Source: Sodaliphilus sp050873765 (GTDB taxonomy: Bacteria; Bacteroidota; Bacteroidia; Bacteroidales; Muribaculaceae). From it: a stretch of DNA of 64,000 nucleotides. The stretch spans positions 3,141 through 67,140 of the forward strand of contig JBNMJK010000004.1 in NCBI GenBank assembly GCA_050873765.1, in the 5' to 3' direction. This document shows positions 52,649 through 61,972 of the stretch, one piece after another. How positions within the stretch are numbered: the first letter of the stretch is position 1; the number at the start of each line of letters is the position of its first letter. The position numbers and the translations under genes are program-made. The notes beneath the pieces are model-generated. The model saw nothing but the letters and a program-made list of their open reading frames with translations. It did not search any database and was not told where the DNA came from.

Positions 52649-53158
52649 ATGATGTTTAAGAAATTAATTCTCGCAGCGCTTGTGGCTGCTCCTATGATGC
52701 TTTCAGCACAGTCTGCTGTGAAGTTTGGTATGGTAAATCCTTCTGAAATTTTCCAGGTTATGCCAGAAACCGCTACAGCTCAAAACACGCTTAAGGCCGC
52801 AAGCGACAAGTATCAGCAGCAGGGCAAGGCTCTGCAAGACGAATTGCAGAAGAAGACTCAAGAGCTCGATGAACTTGAAAAGGCTAAAGCCGCACAGGCC
52901 ACTATCGAGGCTAAGACTAAAGAGGCTCAAGACCTCTACACCCGTCTGCAAAACTTCTCTCAAACTGCTCAGCAAGATTTGCAAAAGCAGCAGGAAACCT
53001 TGATGGCCCCTATTCAGCAAAAGCTCCAAAACGCCATTCAGGCTGTGGGTGCCAAGGGTGGCTACACTGCCATTATCGACTCTTCTACACTCCTCTACAA
53101 GGGCAACAGTATGGAAGACGTTTCGGCCAAGGTGAAAGCTGAGCTGGGCATCAAGTAA
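52649..53158 (+). CDS. OmpH/Skp family periplasmic chaperone, copy 2
   Basis: This 169-residue protein has a signal peptide at about 1-20 (LSA-QS). The Skp core is VKFGMVNPSEIFQVMPE, then a Gln/Lys/Ala-rich coiled coil (about 50-115), and YTAIIDSSTLLY near the end. It is the most Gln-rich of the three copies, which may change client binding. It lies 137 bp after copy 1 and ends before a terminator. Confidence 0.9.
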   Translation: MMFKKLILAALVAAPMMLSAQSAVKFGMVNPSEIFQVMPETATAQNTLKAASDKYQQQGKALQDELQKKTQELDELEKAKAAQATIEAKTKEAQDLYTRLQNFSQTAQQDLQKQQETLMAPIQQKLQNAIQAVGAKGGYTAIIDSSTLLYKGNSMEDVSAKVKAELGIK

Positions 53159-53235
53159 TAATTGAGTGCACAGTGCGTGTGGGCTGTTGGCATGGCCGCA
53201 GCTTATTCATACACATTCCCCTAAAAAGCATTAAG

Positions 53236-53272
53236 GAAAGGCTTGCCATTGCATGGTGGGTCTTTCTTTTTT
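53236..53272 (+). terminator. Rho-independent terminator after Skp copy 2
   Basis: An imperfect hairpin: GAAAGGCTTGCCAT (53236-53249) pairs with ATGGTGGGTCTTTC (53253-53266), with two mismatches, then a T6 run. Confidence 0.75.
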
Positions 53273-53300
53273 GCGCTATTGAGAAATATAGCTATCTTTG
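53270..53300 (+). promoter_or_regulatory. Candidate promoter of Skp copy 3, with a ~135-nt leader
   Basis: TTTG (53270-53273) and TATCTTTG (53293-53300) are 19 bp apart. The leader to the ATG at 53442 contains small hairpins (CACACTCTGTGTG at about 53311) and no ORF of note. Confidence 0.6.
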
Positions 53301-53441
53301 TAGGGTAATCACACTCTGTGTGAGGTACAGATGATGGCCGAAAGCGGCTCACTACGCATCGCTTCAGCCGCGTGTAGGCTTCTGCGCAGCTCAAGACTTT
53401 GTGCCTCGGGGTGAAACTAATTGATCAATTATTAAGACGCT

Positions 53442-53954
53442 ATGGTAAAGAAAATTCTACTTTTATTAGTGGCGCTGGTGCCCATGTGTGTGTCGGCTCA
53501 AGTTGTGAAAATTGCGGTGGTCAATATTCAGGACATCTATAACGCGTGCCCAGAAAAAGAGGCTGCGGAAAAAACGCTCACCGACTTGAGCAAGCAGTAC
53601 CAGAAAGAATACAAATTGATGCAGGACGATTTCGGAAAGAAGTATGCCGATTTCCAGCGTCTTGCCAACGACACCAAGGTGGCCGCCACCATCAAGGAGC
53701 GCCGCGTGCAGGAAATTCAGGACGAGGATGAGAAGGTGAAGCAGTTTCTCCAGCAGGTGGATAAGGAACTTGCCCTCAAGAAAGCTGAACTGAACAAGGG
53801 CATCTATGCCAAAATCCATGCCGCAGTGAAAGCCGTGGGCGAGGCTGGAGGCTTCACCTACATTTTCGACGTGTCGCAAACTCCGTTGGCCTATACCGGA
53901 CCCACCGCCATCGACCTCACTGCGGTGGTGAAGGAGAAGCTGGGTCTGAAATAA
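53442..53954 (+). CDS. OmpH/Skp family periplasmic chaperone, copy 3
   Basis: This 170-residue protein has a signal peptide at about 1-19 (VSA-QV). The Skp core is VKIAVVNIQDIYNACPE, with a coiled coil at about 40-115, and YIFDVSQTPLAYTGPTAIDL at the end. It is separated from copies 1 and 2 by a terminator and has its own promoter, so it can be expressed apart from bamA. Confidence 0.9.
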   Translation: MVKKILLLLVALVPMCVSAQVVKIAVVNIQDIYNACPEKEAAEKTLTDLSKQYQKEYKLMQDDFGKKYADFQRLANDTKVAATIKERRVQEIQDEDEKVKQFLQQVDKELALKKAELNKGIYAKIHAAVKAVGEAGGFTYIFDVSQTPLAYTGPTAIDLTAVVKEKLGLK

Positions 53955-53999
53955 GCCAATTCCGAATAATGGTGTACGCACGCATTGAGGCTACGCCTT

Positions 54000-54033
54000 T
54001 TTGCACAAATTCAGAAAAAATTAGTTATCTTTG
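54000..54033 (+). promoter_or_regulatory. Candidate Bacteroidota promoter of the DUF4105 gene
   Basis: TTTG (54000-54003) and TATCTTTG (54026-54033) are 22 bp apart. The ATG is at 54082. Confidence 0.6.
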
Positions 54034-54081
54034 TGATGGGCAAACCGTAATGGCATGCTTATTGCATCTTGAATAGGAAAA

Positions 54082-55311
54082 ATGACGAAACGTATCCTTA
54101 CATATCTTATGCTGATGATGGGCATCTGCTTTTGCGCCGATGCCTCACAAGGCACCGATTCCATACGGGTGAGCCTCGTGACGGTGTTTCCGGGAAGCGA
54201 GATATATGAGGCGTATGGCCACACCGAGCTGCGTGTGGTGGACGAGCATGGCGACTTTTTCTACAACTACGGCTTGTTCGATTTCAATGCGCCAGGCTTC
54301 ACCTATCGCTTTGTGAAGGGTGAAACCGACTATCTGTGCGGCGCCATACCGCAATCCTACGCCATGCAGGACTATGATGGCAGAAGGGTGGTGGAGCAGG
54401 TGCTTAATCTCACGCCATCGCAGGCACGCACAGTGCGCGACTTGCTTGTGGAGAACGCCAAGCCGCAAAACGCCACCTACCGCTACAAGTTTGTGAGCGA
54501 CAACTGCGCCACACGTCCGCGCGACATTATAGAGAAAGCCTTAGGCGATTCACTGGAGTACCACCCCAATGGCTCTGCCAAACTGACATATCGCGACATC
54601 ATGCATGTTTTCAACGCCAATTTTGCGTGGAGCCAGTTTGGAATCGACCTTGCGCTTGGCAGCGACCTCGACACGGTGATTACCTATCGGCAGCAGATGT
54701 TTGCCCCGCTTTTTCTGATGACCGCCGTTGCGCGCGCCACGGTGAAAAACGCCGATGGAACAGAGGCTCCGCTGGTGAAGAGCGAGCAGCTGCTTTCCGA
54801 AGGGGCGATGGGCCCGATGGCGCCACCCACGCCATGGTACGCCTCGCCGCTCTGGCTGACGTTGGCACTGCTGGTGCTCACGTGGGCCGTCACTATTCGC
54901 GACTGCTGTAAAACCTTCCGTGCGAGCCGGTGGTTCGACACCGTGCTTTTCGCCATATATGGCCTGGGCGGGTGCGTGATGTTCTACCTTGTGTTTGTCT
55001 GCACCCACGAATGTACGTCGCCCAACTTTAATGCGCTGTGGCTTCACCCGTTTTATCTGCTCCTGTCGGTGCTGCCGTGGCTGCCCAAAGCCCAGAAGGC
55101 ACTTACTGTGCTTCACATGGTGAATATCGCCTGGCTTGTCGTGGTGGCGGTGCTCTTTGGCATCGGGGTGCTGCATCAGAGGCTGCTCACAGCGTTCTGT
55201 ATTTTGATTGCGGTGCCAATAATCCGGTCAATCAGTTATTTACTCACCTATCAACTGCGCCACTTCCGTGAACTGCGCAGCCAAATGAAAGATTATGCAG
55301 TCGAGGAATAG
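54082..55311 (+). CDS. DUF4105 (Lnb N-terminal-like) membrane protein
   Basis: The protein has 409 residues with a signal peptide at about 1-22. A DUF4105 periplasmic domain spans about 28-190, with the papain-like histidine block YEAYGHTELRV near 44 and the cysteine block FVSDNCATRPRDI near 139, which may form a Cys-His catalytic pair. Four or five transmembrane helices follow (about 255-395). Family members include the periplasmic domain of bifidobacterial lacto-N-biosidase chaperones and other envelope proteins. The activity here is unknown; amidase- or protease-like chemistry is possible. Confidence 0.85.
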   Translation: MTKRILTYLMLMMGICFCADASQGTDSIRVSLVTVFPGSEIYEAYGHTELRVVDEHGDFFYNYGLFDFNAPGFTYRFVKGETDYLCGAIPQSYAMQDYDGRRVVEQVLNLTPSQARTVRDLLVENAKPQNATYRYKFVSDNCATRPRDIIEKALGDSLEYHPNGSAKLTYRDIMHVFNANFAWSQFGIDLALGSDLDTVITYRQQMFAPLFLMTAVARATVKNADGTEAPLVKSEQLLSEGAMGPMAPPTPWYASPLWLTLALLVLTWAVTIRDCCKTFRASRWFDTVLFAIYGLGGCVMFYLVFVCTHECTSPNFNALWLHPFYLLLSVLPWLPKAQKALTVLHMVNIAWLVVVAVLFGIGVLHQRLLTAFCILIAVPIIRSISYLLTYQLRHFRELRSQMKDYAVEE

Positions 55312-55717
55312 TCAAATCAATCGCTTGCTCACGTCCATTATGGCTTCCATAGTGGTGCTGTCGGCTGTCGCCACCGTGGAGGTGCGTATGCCCAGCCAGG
55401 ACGTGGAGGTGATTGTGAACCAGCTTCGCTCCGACTGCACGCTCCTGCTTTCCGACCGCGAGGGGCAGGAGGCCCTTGGCAGAATCCTCCGCCACCCACA
55501 GGGCAAGGCGCTGATGCGGGCCATCAAGCATCTTTCCAAAAAGCAGATGGGAGGATCGCTCGTTGTGCCACATTCTGTGGCTGCCACGCTACCCTCGCTG
55601 CTTGCGCCCACTTCTGAAGATTCCTTGCAATTTATATCCATACCCATCGACACGGCTCTGCTGGCACCTGCCAAACAGAGCCAGCTGCGCGTGCGCGCAC
55701 CCAGTATATTGTGCTGA
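55295..55717 (+). CDS. Small membrane-anchored protein of unknown function
   Basis: This 140-residue protein has one N-terminal hydrophobic stretch (about 10-28) and a soluble, mostly helical part. Its ATG overlaps the DUF4105 gene by 17 bp, so it is co-translated. I recognise no family. The segment EALGRILRHPQGKALMRAIKHL is basic and helical. A partner role for the DUF4105 protein is only context inference. Confidence 0.6.
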   Translation: MQSRNSQINRLLTSIMASIVVLSAVATVEVRMPSQDVEVIVNQLRSDCTLLLSDREGQEALGRILRHPQGKALMRAIKHLSKKQMGGSLVVPHSVAATLPSLLAPTSEDSLQFISIPIDTALLAPAKQSQLRVRAPSILC

Positions 55718-55746
55718 TCTATCATGTGATTTTCAACTATTTTTAT

Positions 55747-55754
55747 TATCTTTG
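55747..55754 (+). promoter_or_regulatory. Candidate -7 element of the secA promoter
   Basis: TATCTTTG at 55747-55754 matches TAnnTTTG. No good -33 TTTG is seen. The leader to the ATG at 55856 is about 95 nt. Confidence 0.5.
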
Positions 55755-55855
55755 TAGCTCATTATGTGGCATTTTGCCCCACCGCACATGTGGCGCGTGG
55801 GTGACGTGTGCCGCTGATGGCTCTTCACTAAACAAACATACATACAACACAATAT

Positions 55856-58800
55856 ATGGGATTAAACGACTTTTTAAAATCGATGTTCGGTAGCAAAAGC
55901 GACCGCGACTTGAAGAAACTGCGTCCTATTTTGCAGAAAATCAAGGATGTGTATCCGTCTATTCAGCAGCTGTCGAACGATGAAATTCGTGCACGGGTCA
56001 CTGCTATCCGTCAGGATATTCAAGACAGTGTGCAACCACTACGCGATGAGATAGCTAAAATAAAATCGGAAGTTGAGGAACTCGACTTCGACAAGCGCCA
56101 GCCCCTTTGGGACAAGGTGGACAAACTTCAGAAAGATGTGCTCGACCGCATTCAAGAAAAGCTCGATGAGGTGCTGCCTGAGGTGTATGCCATCGTGAAG
56201 GACACCGCACGGCGCTTCGCTGAGAATGAAACCATACAGGTGACTGCCACCGACTTCGACCGTAAGCTCGCTGCCGAAGGGCGCGACTTCCTTACAGTGG
56301 ACGGCGACACCGCCACCTACTACAACCACTGGGTGGCTGGCGGCAACGAGGTGACTTGGGATATGATTCACTACGATGTGCAGCTCATCGGTGGTATTGT
56401 GCTTCACCAAGGCAAGATCGCTGAAATGGCTACTGGTGAAGGTAAGACCCTTGTGGGTACGCTGCCGGTGTTCCTCAACGCCCTTAGCGGCAATGGTGTG
56501 CACATGGTCACCGTGAACGACTACCTCGCTAAGCGTGACTCGGAATGGATGGGTCCGCTGTATATGTTCCACGGCATCAGCGTGGCTTGTATCGACAAGA
56601 CTCGCCCCAACTCTAAGGAGCGCCGCGATGCCTACAACTGCGACATCACTTTCGGTACGAACAGTGAATTCGGTTTCGACTACCTCCGCGACAACATGTG
56701 TATGACACCGGAGGAGATGGTGCAGCGTATGCACAACTTCGCCATCGTGGACGAGGTGGACTCGGTGCTGATCGACGATGCCCGCACACCTCTGATTATA
56801 TCCGGACCGGTGGCAAGAGGCGAGGATCAGATGTTCAACGACTTCAAGCCTAATGTGGAGCGTGTGTATGAGGCTCAGCGCAAACTCGTGACCCAACTGC
56901 TCGCCGATGCCAAGCGCATGATGGCAAGCGACGACGACAAGACCTTTGAGGAAGGCACACTGCTTCTGTATCGTGCCCACAAGGGTCTGCCTAAATACAA
57001 GCCACTGATCAAATATCTCTCGGAAGATGGCGTGAAGCAGGCTATGCTGAAAATTGAGGCGAAGTATATGCAGGACAATAGCCGCGACATGCACATTGTC
57101 ACCGATCCTCTTTACTTCATCATTGATGAGCAGAACAACACCGTGGAGCTTACCGACAAGGGTATCGATGTGCTGACCAAGGGCACCGAGGATCCTAAGT
57201 TCTTCGTGCTCCCCGACATTGCCAGCGAACTGTCGGCCGTGACCAACGAGCCTATCTCGGAAGAGGAGAAGGTGGAGAAGCGCGACCAGCTGCTGCAGAA
57301 CTATTCGCTGAAGGCGGAGCGTGTGCACACGGTGACACAGCTTCTGAAGGCTTACACGCTCTTCAACCGCGATGATGAGTATATCGTTGACGAGGAAGGC
57401 AAGGTGAAGATTGTGGACGAGCAAACCGGCCGTATTATGGAAGGCCGCCGCTATAGCGATGGTCTGCACCAGGCTATCGAGGCTAAGGAAGGTGTGAATG
57501 TGGAAGCCGCAACGCAGACTTTCGCCACCATCACGCTGCAGAACTACTTCCGTATGTATAACAAGCTGGCAGGTATGACCGGTACGGCCGAAACCGAGGC
57601 CGGCGAGTTCTGGGAAATCTACAAGCTCGATGTGGTTACCATTCCCACCAACAAGCCTGTGATTCGCGACGATATGCCCGACCGCGTATATAAGACCCAA
57701 AAAGAGAAATTCAATGCGGTGATTGCCGAAATTGAGAAGATGCGCAATTCCGGACGGCCTACGCTGGTGGGTACCACCTCTGTGGAAATATCAGAAATGC
57801 TCAGCCGTATGCTCCGTTTGCGCCATATCCCACACCAGGTGCTGAACGCCAAGCTCCACCAGCAAGAGGCCGATATCGTGGCTCAGGCTGGTCAGTCGGT
57901 AGATGGCAAGGGTGTGGTCACCATTGCCACCAACATGGCAGGCCGTGGTACGGATATTAAGCTCTCGAAAGAGGTGAAGGCGGCAGGCGGTCTGGCCATC
58001 ATCGGCACCGAGCGCCACGAGTCGCGCCGTGTGGATCGTCAGCTCCGTGGCCGTGCAGGCCGTCAGGGCGACCCCGGTAGCTCTGTGTTCTTCGTGTCGT
58101 TTGAAGACAAGGTGATGCGTCTGTTCGCCAGCGAGAAAATCGTGAAGCTGCTCGACCGCCTCGGTCTTCAAGACGGTGAGGCCATTGAGTCGCCTATGGT
58201 GACCAAGAGCATTGAAAATGCACAGAAACGTGTGGAGGAGAACAACTTCGGTATCCGTAAGCACACGCTTGAATACGATGATGTGATGAATGCCCAGCGT
58301 AAGGTGATCTACACCAACCGCCACCACGCCCTTTTGGGTGAGCGCATTGGCCTTGACATTATCAACACCATCTACGACACGGTGGAAGATGCCGTGAATA
58401 AGTACAACGACTATGAGTACGACGACTTCAAGATGCACGTGCTCACCACTTTCGCCATTGAGCCACCATTCGACGAGGCTGAGTACCGCAAGCTCGACAA
58501 GCAGGACAAAATCGACCGCCTCTATAAGGTGGTGAACGATGCGTTCAACCGCAAGATGGAGCGCCTCCGCGAGGTGGCCACTCCTGTCATCAACCAGATT
58601 GCGCAGCAGCAGCTCGAAAGCGGCGCGCCTGAGGTGGGCGGACAGATTCGTGTGCCTATCACCGACGGCAAGCGCATGTTTGGCATTGTGATTGGCATTA
58701 AGGAAGCCTACGACACTGGTTGCAAGAATTTAGTGAAGGCTTGGCAAAAGGCTGTGCTCCTGCTTTCTATCGATGAGAATTGGAAGGAGCATCTTCGTGA

Positions 58801-59218
58801 GCTCGACCAGTTGCGCCAGTCGGTGCAGAATGCAAGCTATGAGCAGAAGGATCCACTCGTGATCTACAAGGTGGAGTCGTTCAAGCTGTTCCAGGCCATG
58901 CTCGGCGTGCTCAACACGAAGGTGGTGGCCACACTGCTTCGCGGCCAGATACCGGTGGAGGCAAGCGACCCCGACACCGTGCGCCGTGAAGGCGAGCGTG
59001 CTCCAGAGCGCAAGCCACAGCAGCGCCTGAGCGAAAACCGTGGCGACGATGCGCTTGAGGCTGCCGCCAAGGCCAACGCCCGCGCAGCACAGTCGGCTTC
59101 ACCACAGGCCAATGCGCCACGCACCCCACTCCACGTGGGTCCGAAAGTGATGCCTAACGACCCATGCCCATGTGGCAGTGGCAAGAAGTACAAAAAATGC
59201 CACGGCCGCTTCGCCTAA
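55856..59218 (+). CDS. secA: Preprotein translocase ATPase SecA
   Basis: This 1120-residue protein has Walker A MATGEGKT near 193, the DEAD-type Walker B IVDEVDSVLIDDARTPL near 298, the helicase-type block ATNMAGRGTDIKL near 695, and the C-terminal zinc tail CPCGSGKKYKKCHG that binds SecB or phospholipid. It drives protein export through SecYEG. At 1120 residues it is longer than the ~900 of E. coli, normal for Bacteroidota. A Pro/Ala-rich linker precedes the tail. Confidence 0.97.
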   Translation: MGLNDFLKSMFGSKSDRDLKKLRPILQKIKDVYPSIQQLSNDEIRARVTAIRQDIQDSVQPLRDEIAKIKSEVEELDFDKRQPLWDKVDKLQKDVLDRIQEKLDEVLPEVYAIVKDTARRFAENETIQVTATDFDRKLAAEGRDFLTVDGDTATYYNHWVAGGNEVTWDMIHYDVQLIGGIVLHQGKIAEMATGEGKTLVGTLPVFLNALSGNGVHMVTVNDYLAKRDSEWMGPLYMFHGISVACIDKTRPNSKERRDAYNCDITFGTNSEFGFDYLRDNMCMTPEEMVQRMHNFAIVDEVDSVLIDDARTPLIISGPVARGEDQMFNDFKPNVERVYEAQRKLVTQLLADAKRMMASDDDKTFEEGTLLLYRAHKGLPKYKPLIKYLSEDGVKQAMLKIEAKYMQDNSRDMHIVTDPLYFIIDEQNNTVELTDKGIDVLTKGTEDPKFFVLPDIASELSAVTNEPISEEEKVEKRDQLLQNYSLKAERVHTVTQLLKAYTLFNRDDEYIVDEEGKVKIVDEQTGRIMEGRRYSDGLHQAIEAKEGVNVEAATQTFATITLQNYFRMYNKLAGMTGTAETEAGEFWEIYKLDVVTIPTNKPVIRDDMPDRVYKTQKEKFNAVIAEIEKMRNSGRPTLVGTTSVEISEMLSRMLRLRHIPHQVLNAKLHQQEADIVAQAGQSVDGKGVVTIATNMAGRGTDIKLSKEVKAAGGLAIIGTERHESRRVDRQLRGRAGRQGDPGSSVFFVSFEDKVMRLFASEKIVKLLDRLGLQDGEAIESPMVTKSIENAQKRVEENNFGIRKHTLEYDDVMNAQRKVIYTNRHHALLGERIGLDIINTIYDTVEDAVNKYNDYEYDDFKMHVLTTFAIEPPFDEAEYRKLDKQDKIDRLYKVVNDAFNRKMERLREVATPVINQIAQQQLESGAPEVGGQIRVPITDGKRMFGIVIGIKEAYDTGCKNLVKAWQKAVLLLSIDENWKEHLRELDQLRQSVQNASYEQKDPLVIYKVESFKLFQAMLGVLNTKVVATLLRGQIPVEASDPDTVRREGERAPERKPQQRLSENRGDDALEAAAKANARAAQSASPQANAPRTPLHVGPKVMPNDPCPCGSGKKYKKCHGRFA

Positions 59219-59292
59219 CATAGCATAATGATGGCGCATCAGCCGTCAAAGGCTACGATGTGAAAATAATAAATCTCACTCTTTACATATAT

Positions 59293-59335
59293 ATCGCTCT
59301 CTGTGGCACCGATAGCCGCAGAGAGCGATTTGTTT
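59293..59335 (+). terminator. Rho-independent terminator of secA
   Basis: ATCGCTCTCTG (59293-59303) pairs perfectly with CAGAGAGCGAT (59319-59329), followed by TTGTTTTG. Confidence 0.88.
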
Positions 59336-59531
59336 TGGGCTTGGGCATGTGTGAATAAATGCAAGGTTGCAGAAATTTGGAGCGTAAGAGAATAGTGTGT
59401 AATTTAGCGCCGTGAAAGCAGCACTCATGCTTGCCACGCATATTACGCATCATTTAGAAAAGCTATTGAATAGCATATAATTATAGCACAGTTTCCATTC
59501 TTGTTATCTCATTAATAAAAACTTCAGCGAA
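59336..59531. other. Leader region of the GH25 gene, no gene seen
   Basis: AT-rich upstream sequence between the secA terminator and the GH25 start codon. No clear TAnnTTTG pair or RNA gene is seen. Confidence 0.5.
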
Positions 59532-60218
59532 ATGAAAAAAACTATCCTGTTTGTTATCGCCATTCTCGTCATGGGCTGCCTATTTTTCAAGGTTCAAAAG
59601 GCGGTTGTTGCACAGTTAGCAGTGGCTAAAGAAAGTTTTCTAAAAAGAATACCCAAAAATGCGATATTGGGGGTAGATGTTTCTCATCATAATTACCCGG
59701 TTGATTGGGCATTACTTCGTGAAAATAAGATGAAGTTTGCTTATGTGAAAGCATCTGAAGGAGTTACGCACGTTGATCCTAATTTTCATGAGTATGTAAA
59801 AGCTGCGCGAGCAGGGGGTATGAAGGTAGAAGCATATCATTACTTTAGAGCTGAAACGCCGGTAAAGGATCAGTTTATGAATTTCTATGCTTATGTGGGC
59901 CAATGTGATTTGATTCCAATGCTTGACGTAGAGCATCACGCTACTAAAAACCTGACCAAGGTCCAAGTGAGGCAGCGCACTATGGAGTTTGTGAACTTGT
60001 GCAAAAAATACTATGGCATGGCTCCGATACTGTATTGCTCGGAATCAGACTGGAAGCAGTACTTTTCAAAAGGGTTTGAAGACTGCCTGTGGTGGGCAGA
60101 TTCAAAGGGAGTGGCGCCTAAAACATCTTGGGATTTGTGGCAATATAATATAGAGAACGGCTACGACCGCAATTGCGTGAAGCCCAACATCTACAAAAAA
60201 CTATTCCTCCCCAACTAA
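59532..60218 (+). CDS. GH25 lysozyme (muramidase), membrane-anchored
   Basis: This 228-residue protein has an N-terminal transmembrane anchor (about 4-20). A GH25 domain starts at about 44: GVDVSHHNYPVDW (catalytic Asp), FAYVKASEGVTHVDPNF, YHYFRAE, and the acidic LIPMLDVEHH near 137, with LWQYN near the end. GH25 enzymes cut the beta-1,4 bond between N-acetylmuramic acid and N-acetylglucosamine of peptidoglycan. The base use is a little more AT-rich than neighbours, and AbiE genes follow, so lateral origin is possible. Confidence 0.9.
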   Translation: MKKTILFVIAILVMGCLFFKVQKAVVAQLAVAKESFLKRIPKNAILGVDVSHHNYPVDWALLRENKMKFAYVKASEGVTHVDPNFHEYVKAARAGGMKVEAYHYFRAETPVKDQFMNFYAYVGQCDLIPMLDVEHHATKNLTKVQVRQRTMEFVNLCKKYYGMAPILYCSESDWKQYFSKGFEDCLWWADSKGVAPKTSWDLWQYNIENGYDRNCVKPNIYKKLFLPN

Positions 60219-60334
60219 CCTCCTATTTAGCATTGCATAAGTATGTAATATCATAGCAAAAATGAAAGTAATTGTTCCATGCTCCGCTCAATACTATCGG
60301 CAGTAGGTATCTCTTTATAGGCAAGATCTGGAAG

Positions 60335-61225
60335 TTAGCTTGCATATACACTGCTCAACGCTGCCCATATCGAATGTAGGTTTGTCATCATTGGCGAGTC
60401 TATGATAGTTTTGTTCTGCCATCCATCAGGCTTGTTGAATCGCTGTTGGTCCTGTGACAACAAATTTTTTAAGTCGGTCTTAAATGCGTCATTTTTCAGA
60501 TAGTCTTGTGTTTCTGCATCATTTAAAAGAAAATGCAAGTCATAGAAATGACGTATTTTAGCTTTGAGTGCTGGAATATAATTGTTTGAAAAAGAACAAC
60601 GAAGCAGTGATACTAATTTCTCTGTCAGTGTTCTGCGCTTGTCAAGAACATTCACCTCGAATGGTTGCATATCGTATTCCTCTATCAGCTTTTCATTACC
60701 AGTCTTCCGTAAAAACTCGGTTAGGAAACTTTCCAACTTGCATTTCTGGAATGGGTAAGGATTGGCAAAAGAGTTGATTTCAACAAGCAAAAGGCCTGCC
60801 TTAATGGCTCCCACCTGTAATGTGTCAATGGCTCGTGGATAAGAGTAGTATGCCTTGTGATAGTGGGAACCTTTGCTTGTAACGCCAGGCATATCCATTT
60901 CCTGCAATCCTTCTGTCATACTTCTTGCGGTCCTCTTGATTAGCTTCTTTAACTGGTTGCCGCTAAGAGTCCATGCCTCAGAAATGGCGATGTCTATGTC
61001 TTCCGAGAATCGGCTTCCAATGCCGTATGCCTTTGTGAGACTTGTGCCACCCTTGAAAATGGAACGACTGTCTGTGTCATTAGCAGCCATCAATGACAGT
61101 GAACGGCATATCCAATAGTCCTTCTCTATAAATATGCTCTTGATGCCAAGACCTTCATCCTCGATAGGTTGCGATGCTGCTTGTAATGCATCGGAGAACA
61201 ATGCCTCGTTTTCATGTAGTCTCAT
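60335..61225 (-). CDS. AbiEii-type nucleotidyltransferase toxin
   Basis: This 296-residue protein has the AbiEii/AbiGii toxin signatures KGGTSLTK (58-65) and FSEDIDIAI (73-81), giving the metal-binding DxD. The C-terminal LSQDQQRFNKPDGWQN and the helical body also fit. Type IV toxins of this family transfer nucleotides to tRNA acceptor stems and stop translation during phage infection. It overlaps the antitoxin stop by 4 bp. Confidence 0.92.
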   Translation of the reverse strand: MRLHENEALFSDALQAASQPIEDEGLGIKSIFIEKDYWICRSLSLMAANDTDSRSIFKGGTSLTKAYGIGSRFSEDIDIAISEAWTLSGNQLKKLIKRTARSMTEGLQEMDMPGVTSKGSHYHKAYYSYPRAIDTLQVGAIKAGLLLVEINSFANPYPFQKCKLESFLTEFLRKTGNEKLIEEYDMQPFEVNVLDKRRTLTEKLVSLLRCSFSNNYIPALKAKIRHFYDLHFLLNDAETQDYLKNDAFKTDLKNLLSQDQQRFNKPDGWQNKTIIDSPMMTNLHSIWAALSSVYAS

Positions 61226-61941
61226 AGGATATTCCAGTTTCTTTTGTTCGACAATACTTTATCGGAGACAGACAACTTATAGCTTGTCAATCCGTTTAAA
61301 GATCGGCTTATGACGCCAGTGTCATAGCCCATATTTTCATATATGGCACCAAGCAAAGCCCTGACATAGGGCGTGTAGGTTAACGCCAGTTTTGCCAGTT
61401 TCTTTTTTTTGTCATCTGGAAGTGCCTTTATCGTGCTGCAAACTTTCTTTACACTTTCATCTGGTGAGGATGCAGGAATTTTCTTGATAAGACGCATGGC
61501 ATCCAATATTCTTAATAGTGGAATATTACTTTGAGTGATTACGTTCTCCTGTAAAAGAAACGATATCTTTAAGCCGCCTCTTGTGATAGGTCTGCGGTAC
61601 TTGTTTGTGCCGATAAGGATAGAGGAACTTATTTGTGTTGTCAATCCTATGGAAGCAAATGCGGCAGTTCCTGTTATGTAGCCAACAGTCTTTCCGTCTC
61701 GCTCTAAGAATTCCTTTACAAGTTCAGAGTCTGATGGCTTCAACTTTCCAAAAATGGTATTCTTAGGGATATAGTATCTCCCTTTAGCTACTTTTTGCAG
61801 TTCACCTTGGAACACAAGACGGCTCAAGGCTTTGGAGAGTGCGGGCTGATATCGCATGCCTACGCCAAAGTCTTTAGTTGTCAATACTACTCCAGCGGGG
61901 GTTGATGACAATTTTTTCTTTATCTGTCTTGTAATAATCAT
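61222..61941 (-). CDS. DUF6088 (AbiEi-type) antitoxin
   Basis: This 239-residue protein has an N-terminal winged-helix part (about 8-60: MRYQPALSKALSRLVFQGELQKVAKGRYYIP in outline) and a C-terminal domain with GYITGTAAFASIGLT near 90. DUF6088 proteins are the usual antitoxins of AbiEii toxins in Bacteroidota. They bind promoter DNA and repress the pair (type IV). A Shine-Dalgarno-like sequence lies upstream. Confidence 0.9.
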   Translation of the reverse strand: MIITRQIKKKLSSTPAGVVLTTKDFGVGMRYQPALSKALSRLVFQGELQKVAKGRYYIPKNTIFGKLKPSDSELVKEFLERDGKTVGYITGTAAFASIGLTTQISSSILIGTNKYRRPITRGGLKISFLLQENVITQSNIPLLRILDAMRLIKKIPASSPDESVKKVCSTIKALPDDKKKKLAKLALTYTPYVRALLGAIYENMGYDTGVISRSLNGLTSYKLSVSDKVLSNKRNWNIL

Positions 61942-61946
61942 GTTAA

Positions 61947-61972
61947 TCTCCTTTATTGCTATTGCAAAGTTA
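61947..61972 (-). promoter_or_regulatory. Shine-Dalgarno-like site and -7 element of the AbiE operon
   Basis: AAAGGAGA (minus strand, 61947-61954) lies 6 bp before the AbiEi ATG. Such a strong SD is rare in Bacteroidota, so it may reflect an imported unit. TAACTTTG (61965-61972) is a perfect -7 element, but no -33 TTTG is seen at the right distance. Confidence 0.6.

Noticed and set aside
53301..53441. Riboswitch or tRNA in the leader of Skp copy 3
   Set aside because: Small hairpins are visible, but no known riboswitch core or cloverleaf could be traced.
56039..57700. A 553-codon open frame opposite secA
   Set aside because: It is antisense to SecA motor motifs; composition and lack of motifs mark it as a shadow frame.
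59781..60218. GH25 gene as a phage endolysin
   Set aside because: The protein has an N-terminal membrane anchor and no phage neighbours, so a host wall enzyme is at least as likely.
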